DNA of 64,000 nt from Corynebacterium uterequi (GTDB taxonomy: Bacteria; Actinomycetota; Actinomycetes; Mycobacteriales; Mycobacteriaceae), in NCBI RefSeq assembly GCF_001021065.1, contig NZ_CP011546.1, positions 1,550,001 to 1,614,000 on the forward strand. The letters run 5' to 3'. The position numbers and the translations under genes are program-made. The notes below the pieces were generated by a model. The model had not been told where the DNA came from. It made no database searches and was given only the letters and a program-made list of their open reading frames with translations. Shown piece after piece: positions 27,632-37,691 of this stretch. Each line of letters opens with the position of its first letter. Position 1 is the first letter of the stretch.

Positions 27632-28754
27632 TCCAAATCTCCCGGTAGCGCTCGGCAATCTTCTCCGGCGTGGTGTCCGAGATCCAGGCGGACTGGCCCG
27701 ACTCACTGCCGGCGAGGTACTTCATCTTGTCCGGGGAGCGCATCAGCGAGAACAGCTGCAGGTGCAGGCGGCCGTACTGACGGTCCTCCCCCACCGGCGC
27801 CTGGTTCCAGGCAGAGATGTACGGGGTTCGTTCAACACCCGGGAAGTAGCGATCCGTGGCCCGCAGCAGTCGCAGATACATGCTGGTCAGCTCGGCCTTT
27901 TCCTCGTCGCTTAGGTCGGCGAGGTCCGGTGCCGGGCGGTTGGCCATGATCATCGCCTCGACCGGCCACTTCGCGGCCGCCGGGACGAAGGTGGTGAAGT
28001 ACTCGCCCTCTTCCAGGATGCGCGAGCCGGCGCGCTCGGCAGCAAGGATAGCGTCGAAGAGATCTTCGCCGGTCTTCTCGCGGTAGGCGGCGGCGTTGTC
28101 GCGGATGGACTGGGCACGCGTAGGCAGGTAGGGGTAGGAGTAGATCTGCCCGTGCGGGTGCTGCAGCGTCACGCCAATCTCCTTCCCGCGGTTCTCGAAG
28201 GGGAAGACCAGCTTGACGCCGTCGATTTCGCTGAGTTCCCGGGTGCGGTGCGCCCAGGCCTCAACGACGGTGCGGGCCCGATGCTCGGACAGGTCACGGA
28301 AGGACCCATTCGATTCCGGGGTGAAGCAGACGACCTCGCAGCGGGCGAGCGCCGGACGGCGCTCGAACAGCGGCTGGCCTTCCACCTGGTAGGCGTAGTC
28401 TTCCGGAACTTCCATGCGCATGGACAGCGAAGGGAAGCGGTTCTCGAAGACGACCACGTTGTAGTCGTCGGACGGGATCTCCGTGGGCAGCTCGCCGGGT
28501 CGGGTCGGAGCCAGCGGGTTCTCGTTCGCCGGCGGCATGAAGGTGCGGTTCATGCGGTGCGCGGCGTAGACGTTGAACTCTCCGGTCAGCGGGTCGCGCC
28601 GGATCTCGCACTCCGCGTGCGCCTGCGGCAGCTCGCGGGAGTCCACGGCGTCGCGGGTGCGCTCGCCGGAGACGTAGGCGGGATCGTCGTCGAAGTAGAG
28701 CAGTTCACGCCCGTCGGCCATGTCGGCCCGGGTGACTCGGAACTCATGCGGCAT
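27624..28754 (-). CDS. galT: Galactose-1-phosphate uridylyltransferase
   Basis: 376 residues. The active-site TLQHPHGQIYSYPYLP contains His-Pro-His, whose second histidine is uridylylated; NRFPSLSM and NENPLAP are further family motifs. It exchanges UMP between UDP-glucose and galactose-1-phosphate. It overlaps the small membrane protein gene by 11 bp and galK by 8 bp, so all three are translationally coupled. No galE is present in the window to recycle UDP-galactose. Confidence 0.96.
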   Translation of the reverse strand: MPHEFRVTRADMADGRELLYFDDDPAYVSGERTRDAVDSRELPQAHAECEIRRDPLTGEFNVYAAHRMNRTFMPPANENPLAPTRPGELPTEIPSDDYNVVVFENRFPSLSMRMEVPEDYAYQVEGQPLFERRPALARCEVVCFTPESNGSFRDLSEHRARTVVEAWAHRTRELSEIDGVKLVFPFENRGKEIGVTLQHPHGQIYSYPYLPTRAQSIRDNAAAYREKTGEDLFDAILAAERAGSRILEEGEYFTTFVPAAAKWPVEAMIMANRPAPDLADLSDEEKAELTSMYLRLLRATDRYFPGVERTPYISAWNQAPVGEDRQYGRLHLQLFSLMRSPDKMKYLAGSESGQSAWISDTTPEKIAERYREIWND

Positions 28755-29001
28755 TGGTCGGCTCCTCGACGATGATCGGGCGGGCCTTCGCCCACGCGAT
28801 CATGCCCAGACCGACGACAAGCATGCCCAGCCCGGCCCAGAGGTTGTAGATGGATTCCTTGGCCATGCCGGTCTCGACGTTGACGCCCGGATCCAGCAGG
28901 AAGTGGGACGCGACGAGGACCAGGCCGTAGATGCCGAGCAGGATTCCGATGACGTTGCGGATATCGAACGCACCAGCGGAGTGGCTGTTCTTAGGGCTCA
29001 T
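28744..29001 (-). CDS. Small two-helix membrane protein in the galactose operon
   Basis: 85 residues with two membrane segments (about 17-36 and 52-70). The N-terminus is DIRNVIGILLGIYGLVLVAS and the tail is acidic. AGGAGA precedes the ATG. It is placed between the sodium/solute symporter and galT and is translationally coupled to galT. I do not recognise a characterised family; position suggests an accessory subunit or stabiliser of the transporter. Confidence 0.8.
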   Translation of the reverse strand: MSPKNSHSAGAFDIRNVIGILLGIYGLVLVASHFLLDPGVNVETGMAKESIYNLWAGLGMLVVGLGMIAWAKARPIIVEEPTNAA

Positions 29002-29016
29002 GACAAGTTCTCCTAA

Positions 29017-30672
29017 CTAGGCGAAGATCACGTTGAGGATGATGACCATGACCATGCACAGGACGCCGAGCGGGACGGTGCGCTGGTACCAGGGCAGGGA
29101 CGCCTCGGTCTCGTCGACGAGGTGCTCCTTGGGGGTGACGGACTTGACGAAGCCCACCAGCTCGTGGTCCGGCTTCGGCGTGGTGAACATGGAGACGGCG
29201 ATACTGACGATGATGTCCACCACGAAGGCGATGGACGCAGCGACGAACGCCGTGCCCTGGCCCGGGAGGTTGAAGAAGGAGATGTCCGTGCCGCCGAAGG
29301 TGGCGATGACCCAGTAGATGATGGCGGCAAGAGTACCGGAGACGAGGCCCGACCAACCGGCGTGGGGGGTCATGCGCTTCCAGAACATACCGAGGATGAA
29401 GGTGGCGAACAGCGGAGCGTTGAAGAAGCCGAACAGCGTCTGCAGGTAGTCCATGACGTTGCCGAAGTTCGCGGCGATGAGGGCCGTGAAGATGGCGATG
29501 ATCGTGGCGGCGACGGTCGCAAGGCGGCCGAAGCTGGTGTAGTAGGAGTCCGGCTTGTTCTTCTGGACGTAGGTCTGCCAGATGTCGTAGCTCATAACCG
29601 TGTTGAACGCGGAGATGTTAGCAGCCATGCCGGCCATGAAGGCGGCGAGCAGGCCCGCGATGGCGACGCCGAGGAGGCCGTTCGGCAGGAGGTCGCGCAT
29701 GAGGTACAGGATCGCGTCGTTCGGCTTAGCCGTCTCATCCATGATCGGGGTGACGGTGGCGCCGGCGACCATACCGGGGATAACGACCAGGAACGGGATG
29801 AACATCTTCGGGAAGGCGCCGATGATCGGGGTCTTGCGGGCGGCGGACATGGAGTCGGCAGCCATGGAGCGCTGGACCTCCACGAAGTTAGTGGTCCAGT
29901 AACCGAAGGAGAGCACGAAGCCGAGGCCGAAGACGAGGCCGATGATGGAGACAACCGGGTGCTCGAAGCCGGAGATTTCAGTGCCCGGCCAGGTGTGGAA
30001 GTGCGACGGAGCGTCGACCTTCTCCTTGAGGCCGGACCAGCCGCCGACGGTGTGCAGGCCGATGACGGTCAGCGGCAGCAGCGCGGCGATGATGACGAAG
30101 AACTGCAGCACCTCGTTGTAGATGGCGGCCGACAGGCCACCCAGGGTGATGTAGGACAAAACGATGACGGCGGCGATGACCAGGGTGATCCACAGCGGCC
30201 AACCGAGCAGCGCGTTGACGACCTTGGCCAGCAGGAGCAGGTTAACGCCGGCGATGAGCAGCTGAGCGACGGCGAAGGAGATCGCGTTGACCAGGTGCGC
30301 GGCCGGGCCGAAGCGCTTAAGCATGAACTCCGGGACGCTTCGGACCTTAGAGCCGTAGTAGAAGGGCATCATGACGATGCCGAGGAAGACCATCGCCGGG
30401 ACGGCGCCGATCCAGAAGTAGTGCATGGTCTCGAAGCCGTAGACCACACCGTTGGCGGAGTGGCCCACGATCTCCACCGCGCCGAGGTTGGCGGAGATGA
30501 AGGCCAAGCCGGTGACCCAGGCGGGAAGGGACCGGCCGGACAGGAAGAAGTCAATGGAGCTCGAAACCTTCGAGCGAGCCGCCCAGCCGATGCCAAGCAC
30601 GAAGAGGAAGTACAGGGCGACGAGAGAGTAGTCGACCCATGTCGCGTCGAGCCTCAGGGCACCAGTGTCCAT
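29017..30672 (-). CDS. Sodium/solute symporter (SSS family), probable galactose transporter
   Basis: 551 residues, about 14 membrane segments. FFLSGRSLPAWVTGLAFISANLGAVEIVGHS is the conserved sodium-site region of the SSS/SGLT family, and GGLSAAIYNEVLQFF matches segment 5 to 6. Members co-transport sugars, amino acids or vitamins with sodium; here the galactose operon context points to galactose. AAGGAGG precedes the ATG. It lies 12 bases after galM. Confidence 0.88.
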   Translation of the reverse strand: MDTGALRLDATWVDYSLVALYFLFVLGIGWAARSKVSSSIDFFLSGRSLPAWVTGLAFISANLGAVEIVGHSANGVVYGFETMHYFWIGAVPAMVFLGIVMMPFYYGSKVRSVPEFMLKRFGPAAHLVNAISFAVAQLLIAGVNLLLLAKVVNALLGWPLWITLVIAAVIVLSYITLGGLSAAIYNEVLQFFVIIAALLPLTVIGLHTVGGWSGLKEKVDAPSHFHTWPGTEISGFEHPVVSIIGLVFGLGFVLSFGYWTTNFVEVQRSMAADSMSAARKTPIIGAFPKMFIPFLVVIPGMVAGATVTPIMDETAKPNDAILYLMRDLLPNGLLGVAIAGLLAAFMAGMAANISAFNTVMSYDIWQTYVQKNKPDSYYTSFGRLATVAATIIAIFTALIAANFGNVMDYLQTLFGFFNAPLFATFILGMFWKRMTPHAGWSGLVSGTLAAIIYWVIATFGGTDISFFNLPGQGTAFVAASIAFVVDIIVSIAVSMFTTPKPDHELVGFVKSVTPKEHLVDETEASLPWYQRTVPLGVLCMVMVIILNVIFA

Positions 30673-30684
30673 GAGGATGCCTCC

Positions 30685-31578
30685 TTAAAGGGAAAGGATA
30701 GAAAGGGTGAGATGGAAGTCCCGGCGTTCGCCAGGCTCAAGAATGATGAGGTCGGTTCCGGACCGCAGCGCGTCCGGCGGGCAGGTCATGGGTTCCACGG
30801 CGACGACCCGGCCGATACCCGGCGAGTCCGGGTCGGTGTAGATCTGTGCCCACGTGAAGGAACCATCGGCACGAAGGCGAACCCCGGTGCCTCCGTTGGT
30901 GGGGCGGAGTTCGGCGTCGAATCCGGCCGCACCGATGCGCACCGCGTGGTCCAACCACACATCACGCATCGGAGCCGACGAATGGAAGTCAGGGACGCCG
31001 GCCTCCGCCGGGGTGCTCAGGGGGCCGGCCGGAAGGTTACGGCCCGGATCGAGTGGAAGTACAGCGTCGACGTCGAGCCGGAGCTCGCAGTTGTCCAGAG
31101 CTTCGGTGCCAGCCCGCAGGTAGGGATGGAAGCCCAACCCGAAGGGCGCCGGATCCTCGGCTCGGTTGATGACTGTGTACGTGGCGCTGAGCCCATCCTC
31201 GGCGTCCAACCGCCAGGTGACCGAATGGTCCAGCGGCCAGGGGTAACCATTATGAGGAGTGTCGGAGAGGGTCAGCGTGAGAGATGTTCCATTGTGTTCG
31301 CTTTCCCAGGCCTGGTTTCCAACGAAGCCGTGGATCGCGTTGTCGCGCTCCGGCTCGGTCAGGTCCAGGTGGTAGAGCTCGCCCCGATGGATGTAGCGGC
31401 CGTCCGCGGTTCGGTTCGGCCACGGTGCCAGCCAGATCCCGCCAGAGTGGATAGGTGCACCACCCACGGGATACTCCGTGACCAACGGTTGGTCTCGATG
31501 GTAGAAGGCCCGCACGCCACCACCGAGGGCGGAAATCTCTGCCCGGTAGTCGCCAGCGGTGAGAGTGAGAGATGACAT
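30685..31578 (-). CDS. galM: Aldose 1-epimerase (mutarotase)
   Basis: 297 residues of the GalM beta-sandwich fold. LAPWPNRTADGRY (Asn-Arg), IHGFVGNQAWE with the catalytic His, GLGFHPYLR with the second His, and VAVEPMTCPPDAL with the catalytic Glu are all present. It interconverts alpha- and beta-D-galactose for galactokinase. First gene of the operon. The ATG at 31578 is preferred over a GTG two codons upstream for its spacing from AAGG. Confidence 0.93.
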   Translation of the reverse strand: MSSLTLTAGDYRAEISALGGGVRAFYHRDQPLVTEYPVGGAPIHSGGIWLAPWPNRTADGRYIHRGELYHLDLTEPERDNAIHGFVGNQAWESEHNGTSLTLTLSDTPHNGYPWPLDHSVTWRLDAEDGLSATYTVINRAEDPAPFGLGFHPYLRAGTEALDNCELRLDVDAVLPLDPGRNLPAGPLSTPAEAGVPDFHSSAPMRDVWLDHAVRIGAAGFDAELRPTNGGTGVRLRADGSFTWAQIYTDPDSPGIGRVVAVEPMTCPPDALRSGTDLIILEPGERRDFHLTLSILSL

Positions 31579-31622
31579 GTGCACCAGCCTTGGAGGAAGC
31601 AGGGTCTAAGCTGTTAAAAGCC

Positions 31623-31628
31623 AGCATA
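31623..31628 (-). promoter_or_regulatory. Possible -10 box for the galactose operon
   Basis: TATGCT on the minus strand 45 bases upstream of galM. No strong -35 box lies at the usual distance. No specific repressor gene is adjacent, so control may be through a global regulator. Confidence 0.35.
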
Positions 31629-31737
31629 TCGGCCTGGCCGGTCTTCCCCTAGATGTTTCGCACATTTTCTCACACCACGCCGAGGGTGAACTACTTTTCG
31701 CAGGTAACAGACTTATCGCCGGAAAACAATGGCTCAT

Positions 31738-31762
31738 CACTAGCCCCCAGTCGGGGCTAGTG
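31738..31762. terminator. Perfect 10-bp inverted repeat between divergent genes
   Basis: CACTAGCCCC and GGGGCTAGTG pair perfectly around the five-base loop cagtc. It lies between the divergent galM and spermidine-synthase-like genes, so it has no upstream gene to terminate; an operator or a 5' hairpin of one of the transcripts is equally possible. No T-run follows on either strand. Confidence 0.45.
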
Positions 31763-31850
31763 GCACCCCCTCCCTAGCCCATCGACCGGGCTGGATACAG
31801 TTGCTCTCATAGTCATCAGCCAACGCCATGGGAAGGAACGCTCGCCCGAC

Positions 31851-32603
31851 GTGCCCCGCAAACCCCGCGCCCCGAAGCGGCGGATCGAGGGCAGCTATCC
31901 CATAGACACCGGAACCGCCACCATCGTGGCACTCCCGGAACGCGATGGCGCCTACCTCCTCGAAGTCAACTCCGTCCCCTCTACACAACTCGTCATCGAC
32001 GCTCCCCGAGTCCTCGACTTTGACTACATGCGGTGGATCGCCACTGCCCTACGCTGCTGGATTCCGGAGGACGCGGCACCCGACGTCGTTCATCTTGGCG
32101 GTGCCGGCTGCGCCCTGCCCCGCTTCGTCGCCGACGTCTGGCCGCGCTCGCACAACCTCGTCGCTGAGCTCGACGGGGCACTCGGCCGACTGGTCCGCGA
32201 CGTCTTCGACATTCCCCCACCGCCGAGGGTCGACATCGTCGCCGTCGAAGCCCGAAAACTCACCCACGCCCTCTCCCCCGGCGCGACCGACGCCATCATC
32301 CGCGACGTCTTCTTCGGCAATACGACCCCAGCCGCGCTGAGCGCACCCGGCTTTTATCGCGCCGCGAGCCGTGCTCTGCGTCCGGGCGGGCTCTATCTTG
32401 CCAACGTCGGAGATCGGGCAGAGCTCAGCAGCGTCCACGCCGAACTCACCGCGGCCAGCAGTTCTTTCACGCACGTCGCGGCGTTCGTTCCCCGAGATTT
32501 CACCTACGGCAACACGGTTGTCGCCGCGTCCGACCGACCACTGACAGCGCTCGTCGCGGCGCTTGGCGAACTGGGACTGCGCTGCGTCGGCGTAGACTGC
32601 TAG
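31851..32603 (+). CDS. Spermidine synthase-like methyltransferase-fold protein
   Basis: 250 residues from a GTG. A Rossmann methyltransferase core is seen: VVHLGGAGCALPRFVADVWP (nucleotide loop), VAELDGALGRLVRD with an acidic residue at the end of strand 2, and DAIIRDVFFGNTTPAALSAPGFYRAASRALRPGGLYLANV, the aminopropyltransferase-like catalytic region. Stand-alone proteins of this type in Actinobacteria are annotated as spermidine synthase (SpeE-like), but the substrate is unproven. No decarboxylase supplying decarboxylated SAM lies nearby. Confidence 0.8.
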   Translation: MPRKPRAPKRRIEGSYPIDTGTATIVALPERDGAYLLEVNSVPSTQLVIDAPRVLDFDYMRWIATALRCWIPEDAAPDVVHLGGAGCALPRFVADVWPRSHNLVAELDGALGRLVRDVFDIPPPPRVDIVAVEARKLTHALSPGATDAIIRDVFFGNTTPAALSAPGFYRAASRALRPGGLYLANVGDRAELSSVHAELTAASSSFTHVAAFVPRDFTYGNTVVAASDRPLTALVAALGELGLRCVGVDC

Positions 32604-32606
32604 ACC

Positions 32607-32882
32607 ATGCTCGTCAGTGTTCTGCTCGCAACCACCTTCGGCTGCGGCGTTTTCATCGCCGCCGCCCATGTCATCAACCGTCGCTTCCTCGCCCCCGTAT
32701 ACGACGTCGTGGCCAACCTGTTGGCCTTCGCCTGCGCGACCGGGTCCTCCGCGCTGATGGGTGAATGGGTCGCCGCCGGGTTTGCGGCGGTGGCCGTCGC
32801 CTGCTGGCTGTTCCTCGGGCTACGGACCTACCGGGCTATTCACCGTAGTGTGCCCTTGACCGGCCAGACGAATAACGCCTAG
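32607..32882 (+). CDS. Small membrane protein of unknown function
   Basis: 91 residues with two hydrophobic stretches (about 3-24 and 33-68, the second probably crossing the membrane twice). It follows the spermidine-synthase-like gene after three bases and is likely co-transcribed. I do not recognise a family. It converges on the DUF421 gene with a 4-bp overlap. Confidence 0.65.
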   Translation: MLVSVLLATTFGCGVFIAAAHVINRRFLAPVYDVVANLLAFACATGSSALMGEWVAAGFAAVAVACWLFLGLRTYRAIHRSVPLTGQTNNA

Positions 32883-33415
32883 CGCAAATACTGGGCGGAG
32901 CGCACGCCGATGAGCATCTCCTCGTCGATGGGCACGCCCTCCTTGAGCACTGACAGGTCACCAGTGGGTTCGAGGATCACGGCGGCCACCTCGCTCCGGC
33001 TGCCGATACCTGCACGACGCAGCCGCGATCGAATCTCGCCTTCGGTGATATGACACCGCTGCAGTTCGCGCTCGATGTACTCCCCGTGGGCGAGCAGCAG
33101 AATGGGCGGGTTGTTGACGACGGCGGCGAACCGTCCGCGCCGAGCAATCGTGCCGACGATGACTTCCAGCACGATGAGGGTACACAGCGCCAACAGTCCC
33201 GACGCCAACGTCGGCACCCAGCCGATCATGGTGCGCCCGATAAGCGCGCCCATGACGATGACGATGAGCAGGTCATAGCCGGACAGCTTCGCCAGCACCC
33301 GCTGGCCGAGCAGCCGGCTCATGACGATGAAGACGGCATACATGGCAATCGTCGAGATGACGACACCGACCGCCGCCATCGGCGGCATGCCCAGGTAGTA
33401 GAGAATCTCTTCCAT
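32879..33415 (-). CDS. DUF421 (YetF family) membrane protein
   Basis: 178 residues. Three membrane segments (about 12-30, 45-62, 68-87) are followed by a cytoplasmic alpha/beta domain with ARRGRFAAVVNNPPILLLAHGEYIERELQR and the late motif AAVILEPTGDLSVLKEG, typical of YetF-like DUF421 proteins. The family is found in many bacteria, sometimes tied to spore or stress roles; its activity is not established. Confidence 0.85.
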   Translation of the reverse strand: MEEILYYLGMPPMAAVGVVISTIAMYAVFIVMSRLLGQRVLAKLSGYDLLIVIVMGALIGRTMIGWVPTLASGLLALCTLIVLEVIVGTIARRGRFAAVVNNPPILLLAHGEYIERELQRCHITEGEIRSRLRRAGIGSRSEVAAVILEPTGDLSVLKEGVPIDEEMLIGVRSAQYLR

Positions 33416-33463
33416 GCGCCTTATGCTAGGCGGCCCCGAGGTGAAGACGGAGCCAACAGCAGG

Positions 33464-35385
<1,922 letters not shown>

Positions 35386-35448
35386 GTCGGTCCTCTCCGC
35401 CGGGGTGAGATCGAGGCCAAGCATATCGCGTGAGCCGCTACGGTATTC

Positions 35449-36588
35449 ATGGTGACCCTCATTGTTCCCATCGTCATCGGTTTAGTGGCACTGTCGCCGT
35501 GGCTTTTCAGCAGCTACCACCTCGATACCGACGTGTACCGCCAGGGTGCGCAGGCCTTCCTCGCCGGCGAGGATCTCTACACCCAGCTCTATTCCGTCGA
35601 CTCCGCTACCTTGCCCTTTACCTACCCACCGTTCGCGGCCCTGGTGTTCACCCCCTTGGCCGTGGCGCCGCTCTGGCTCGGTGGGCTGCTGTTGTCGGCC
35701 GCCTCGCTCGGTTGCTTGTGGTGGGTGATCTACGTCGCCGTCGGCCGACGCGCGCGTCTGACATCGTGGGTGTTCGCCCTCGCCTGTGTTCTCGAGCCGG
35801 TGCGGGACACGATCTCCTTCGGGCAGGTCAATCTCATCCTCATGGCCCTAGTCGTTACCGACCTGCTGTGTCTGCGAACGTCTCGTTGGCACGGAGCGTT
35901 GGCTGGTGTCGCCGCGGCGATCAAGCTCACGCCGGCGGTCTTTATCGTGGCGCTGCTCGTGCAGCGACGGTGGCGCGCGGCCGGCACAATGGTGGCGTCC
36001 GCCGTCGCGGCGACGCTTGTTGCGGGCGCACTCGCCCCCACATCTACGCTGACTTACCTCACCGAGGCATTGGGCGACCCCGGACGCATCGGTGGTCTGA
36101 GCTATGCCACTAACCAATCGCTCAGCGGAGTGCTCGAAAGGCTAGCTATTGAACTGCCGGGTCTTTGGGAGGCAGGGTGCGTAGTGGTCATCGCCGGCGT
36201 CATCGCCGCGGCTTGGCGCTGGCGAGCCGATCCCCTCATGGTGTGTGCCCTCGTGAGCGTGATCGCACTGCTGTGTTCGCCCGTGTCCTGGTCGCATCAC
36301 TGGGTGTGGCTTATCGTCGTAGCGCTCGCCTGGTTGCCCAATAGCGCGGGGGTGGCGGCACTCGTCGCCGCGGCGTCGCTCATCGCCCCGCATCGGCTGC
36401 TCCCGCACGGCAGCGGATTCGAGATGCAGTGGCCGTGGTGGGCCGACGTGATCGGCAACGCTTACGTGTTACTGGCAGCCGGGATCGTCGTCCTTGCGGC
36501 CGCGTGCGGGCCGGAGTTCTTCTCCCGTCGGATAAGCGACGGCGGCGCGAGGCACCAGCCCAAGACCGGAATTCGGGATATGGCGTAG
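35449..36588 (+). CDS. mptC: Alpha-(1->2)-mannosyltransferase MptC-like (GT87)
   Basis: 379 residues, about ten membrane segments. YHLDTDVYRQGAQAFLAGEDLYTQLY contains the catalytic Asp region of GT87 GT-C enzymes, and FTYPPFAALVFTPL is the following conserved loop. Rv2181, in the same place next to the RNase AS gene in M. tuberculosis, adds single alpha-1,2-mannose branches to lipomannan. The ATG follows TACGGTATTC with no clear ribosome site, so translation may be leaderless. Its last 42 codons overlap the opposing acyltransferase gene. Confidence 0.86.
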   Translation: MVTLIVPIVIGLVALSPWLFSSYHLDTDVYRQGAQAFLAGEDLYTQLYSVDSATLPFTYPPFAALVFTPLAVAPLWLGGLLLSAASLGCLWWVIYVAVGRRARLTSWVFALACVLEPVRDTISFGQVNLILMALVVTDLLCLRTSRWHGALAGVAAAIKLTPAVFIVALLVQRRWRAAGTMVASAVAATLVAGALAPTSTLTYLTEALGDPGRIGGLSYATNQSLSGVLERLAIELPGLWEAGCVVVIAGVIAAAWRWRADPLMVCALVSVIALLCSPVSWSHHWVWLIVVALAWLPNSAGVAALVAAASLIAPHRLLPHGSGFEMQWPWWADVIGNAYVLLAAGIVVLAAACGPEFFSRRISDGGARHQPKTGIRDMA

Positions 36589-37607
36589 AACACCGCCCCG
36601 CCGAGCAAGCAGATGCCCAGGCCGATGGCTACCCACGTTTCCGTTGCCTGGGTCCAGGCTTCAGCCTCCGGGGAGATGAGGATCTCAAAACGGAAGACCG
36701 GGATGTGATAGAGCAAGGTAAGGGCGATGGGATGCCCAAGGTACAGCGGAAGCGTGTGGCGCCCAATCGCCTGGAGAAGGGGAGACACCACGGGAACCTT
36801 GGACAGCAACACCGCCCCGGTGAGCCCGGCACCAATCATGAGCAGGTGGGCCGAAAGCCGGACGAGAAGTTCGATCTCCGGCACGCCCATCGTCTCCATT
36901 CCGGGGCCGTACCACGGGATGACGATGGGCCCGCTGGCAATGAGGTGGCGCCACACCATCACCGCCACCAGGCCGAGTCCGTAGAGTGCAACGGTCGCTG
37001 TGAGAAACAGTGGTTCCAGGCAACGCTGGGTGTAGGTGGCAATGACGGGCTTGAGGTGAGCACCCATGAAAAACAGCGGAAGATACAAGATGGCCTTGCC
37101 GACCATGTGGTATTCCTGGTGCAGCGACAGGGCCAGGATCGGGGTGAAACTCATCGCCATCGCCACCAACGGGGGCAGCCGTCGGGTCAGCCACAGTGCG
37201 ATGTTGAAGGTAACCAGGGCGTAGAGAAACCAGGCCATGTTCACTCCGATGGCCATGTTCCGCACATAGGTGACAAAGACCGGCATCGGTTCACCGAGAA
37301 TGAGTCCCCGCTCTACGCCCTTTAGGTACTGCTCTATCGGCACCCAGATCAGGTAAGGGACCAGCAAGAACCACAGGCGCTTGAGGAACAACTCTCGGAA
37401 GGTGAAATGGAAGATCTTCGGAGCGAAGAATCCCGAGATGAGGAAAAACAGCGGCATACGGATGGGATCAAGCGCCGCGTTGGCCACCGCGAGCGGCGTG
37501 TCCATGCCGCCTGGAACTTCCAGGGTGACGTGAAGGACGATAACGCCGAGGATGGACAGTCCCTTGGCAACGTCCGGCCATGGCAGACGTCTCGACGTAG
37601 CACCCAC
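36462..37607 (-). CDS. Acyltransferase family 3 membrane protein
   Basis: 381 residues, ten or so membrane segments. PWPDVAKGLSILGVIVLHV has the family's early catalytic histidine and MPLFFLISGFFAPKIF the later motif of OafA/YrhL-type acyltransferase-3 proteins. These move acyl groups onto envelope glycans or lipids; the target cannot be told, but the lipomannan genes next door make a glycolipid plausible. Its 3' end overlaps mptC by 127 bp on the opposite strand. Confidence 0.85.
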   Translation of the reverse strand: MGATSRRLPWPDVAKGLSILGVIVLHVTLEVPGGMDTPLAVANAALDPIRMPLFFLISGFFAPKIFHFTFRELFLKRLWFLLVPYLIWVPIEQYLKGVERGLILGEPMPVFVTYVRNMAIGVNMAWFLYALVTFNIALWLTRRLPPLVAMAMSFTPILALSLHQEYHMVGKAILYLPLFFMGAHLKPVIATYTQRCLEPLFLTATVALYGLGLVAVMVWRHLIASGPIVIPWYGPGMETMGVPEIELLVRLSAHLLMIGAGLTGAVLLSKVPVVSPLLQAIGRHTLPLYLGHPIALTLLYHIPVFRFEILISPEAEAWTQATETWVAIGLGICLLGGAVFYAISRIPVLGWCLAPPSLIRREKNSGPHAAARTTIPAASNT

Positions 37608-37647
37608 TATCGTTCCTATCTAGTCAGCCCCGAGCTAAGAAGCACAA

Positions 37648-37678
37648 CATTCTCACCATAATCGATGCTGGGAGAATG
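37648..37678 (-). terminator. Weak hairpin after plsC
   Basis: CATTCTC and GAGAATG (minus strand) pair across a 17-base loop just after the plsC stop codon, followed by TTGTGCTT. The short stem and long loop make this a weak terminator candidate. Confidence 0.35.
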
Positions 37679-37691
37679 CTGCTAACAGGTG

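Noticed and set aside
29122-31575. 817-codon open frame on the plus strand opposite the symporter and galM
   Set aside because: It is a reverse-frame shadow of real genes in GC-rich DNA: composition is Glu/Asp/Gly/Arg-biased and it contains no recognisable domain.
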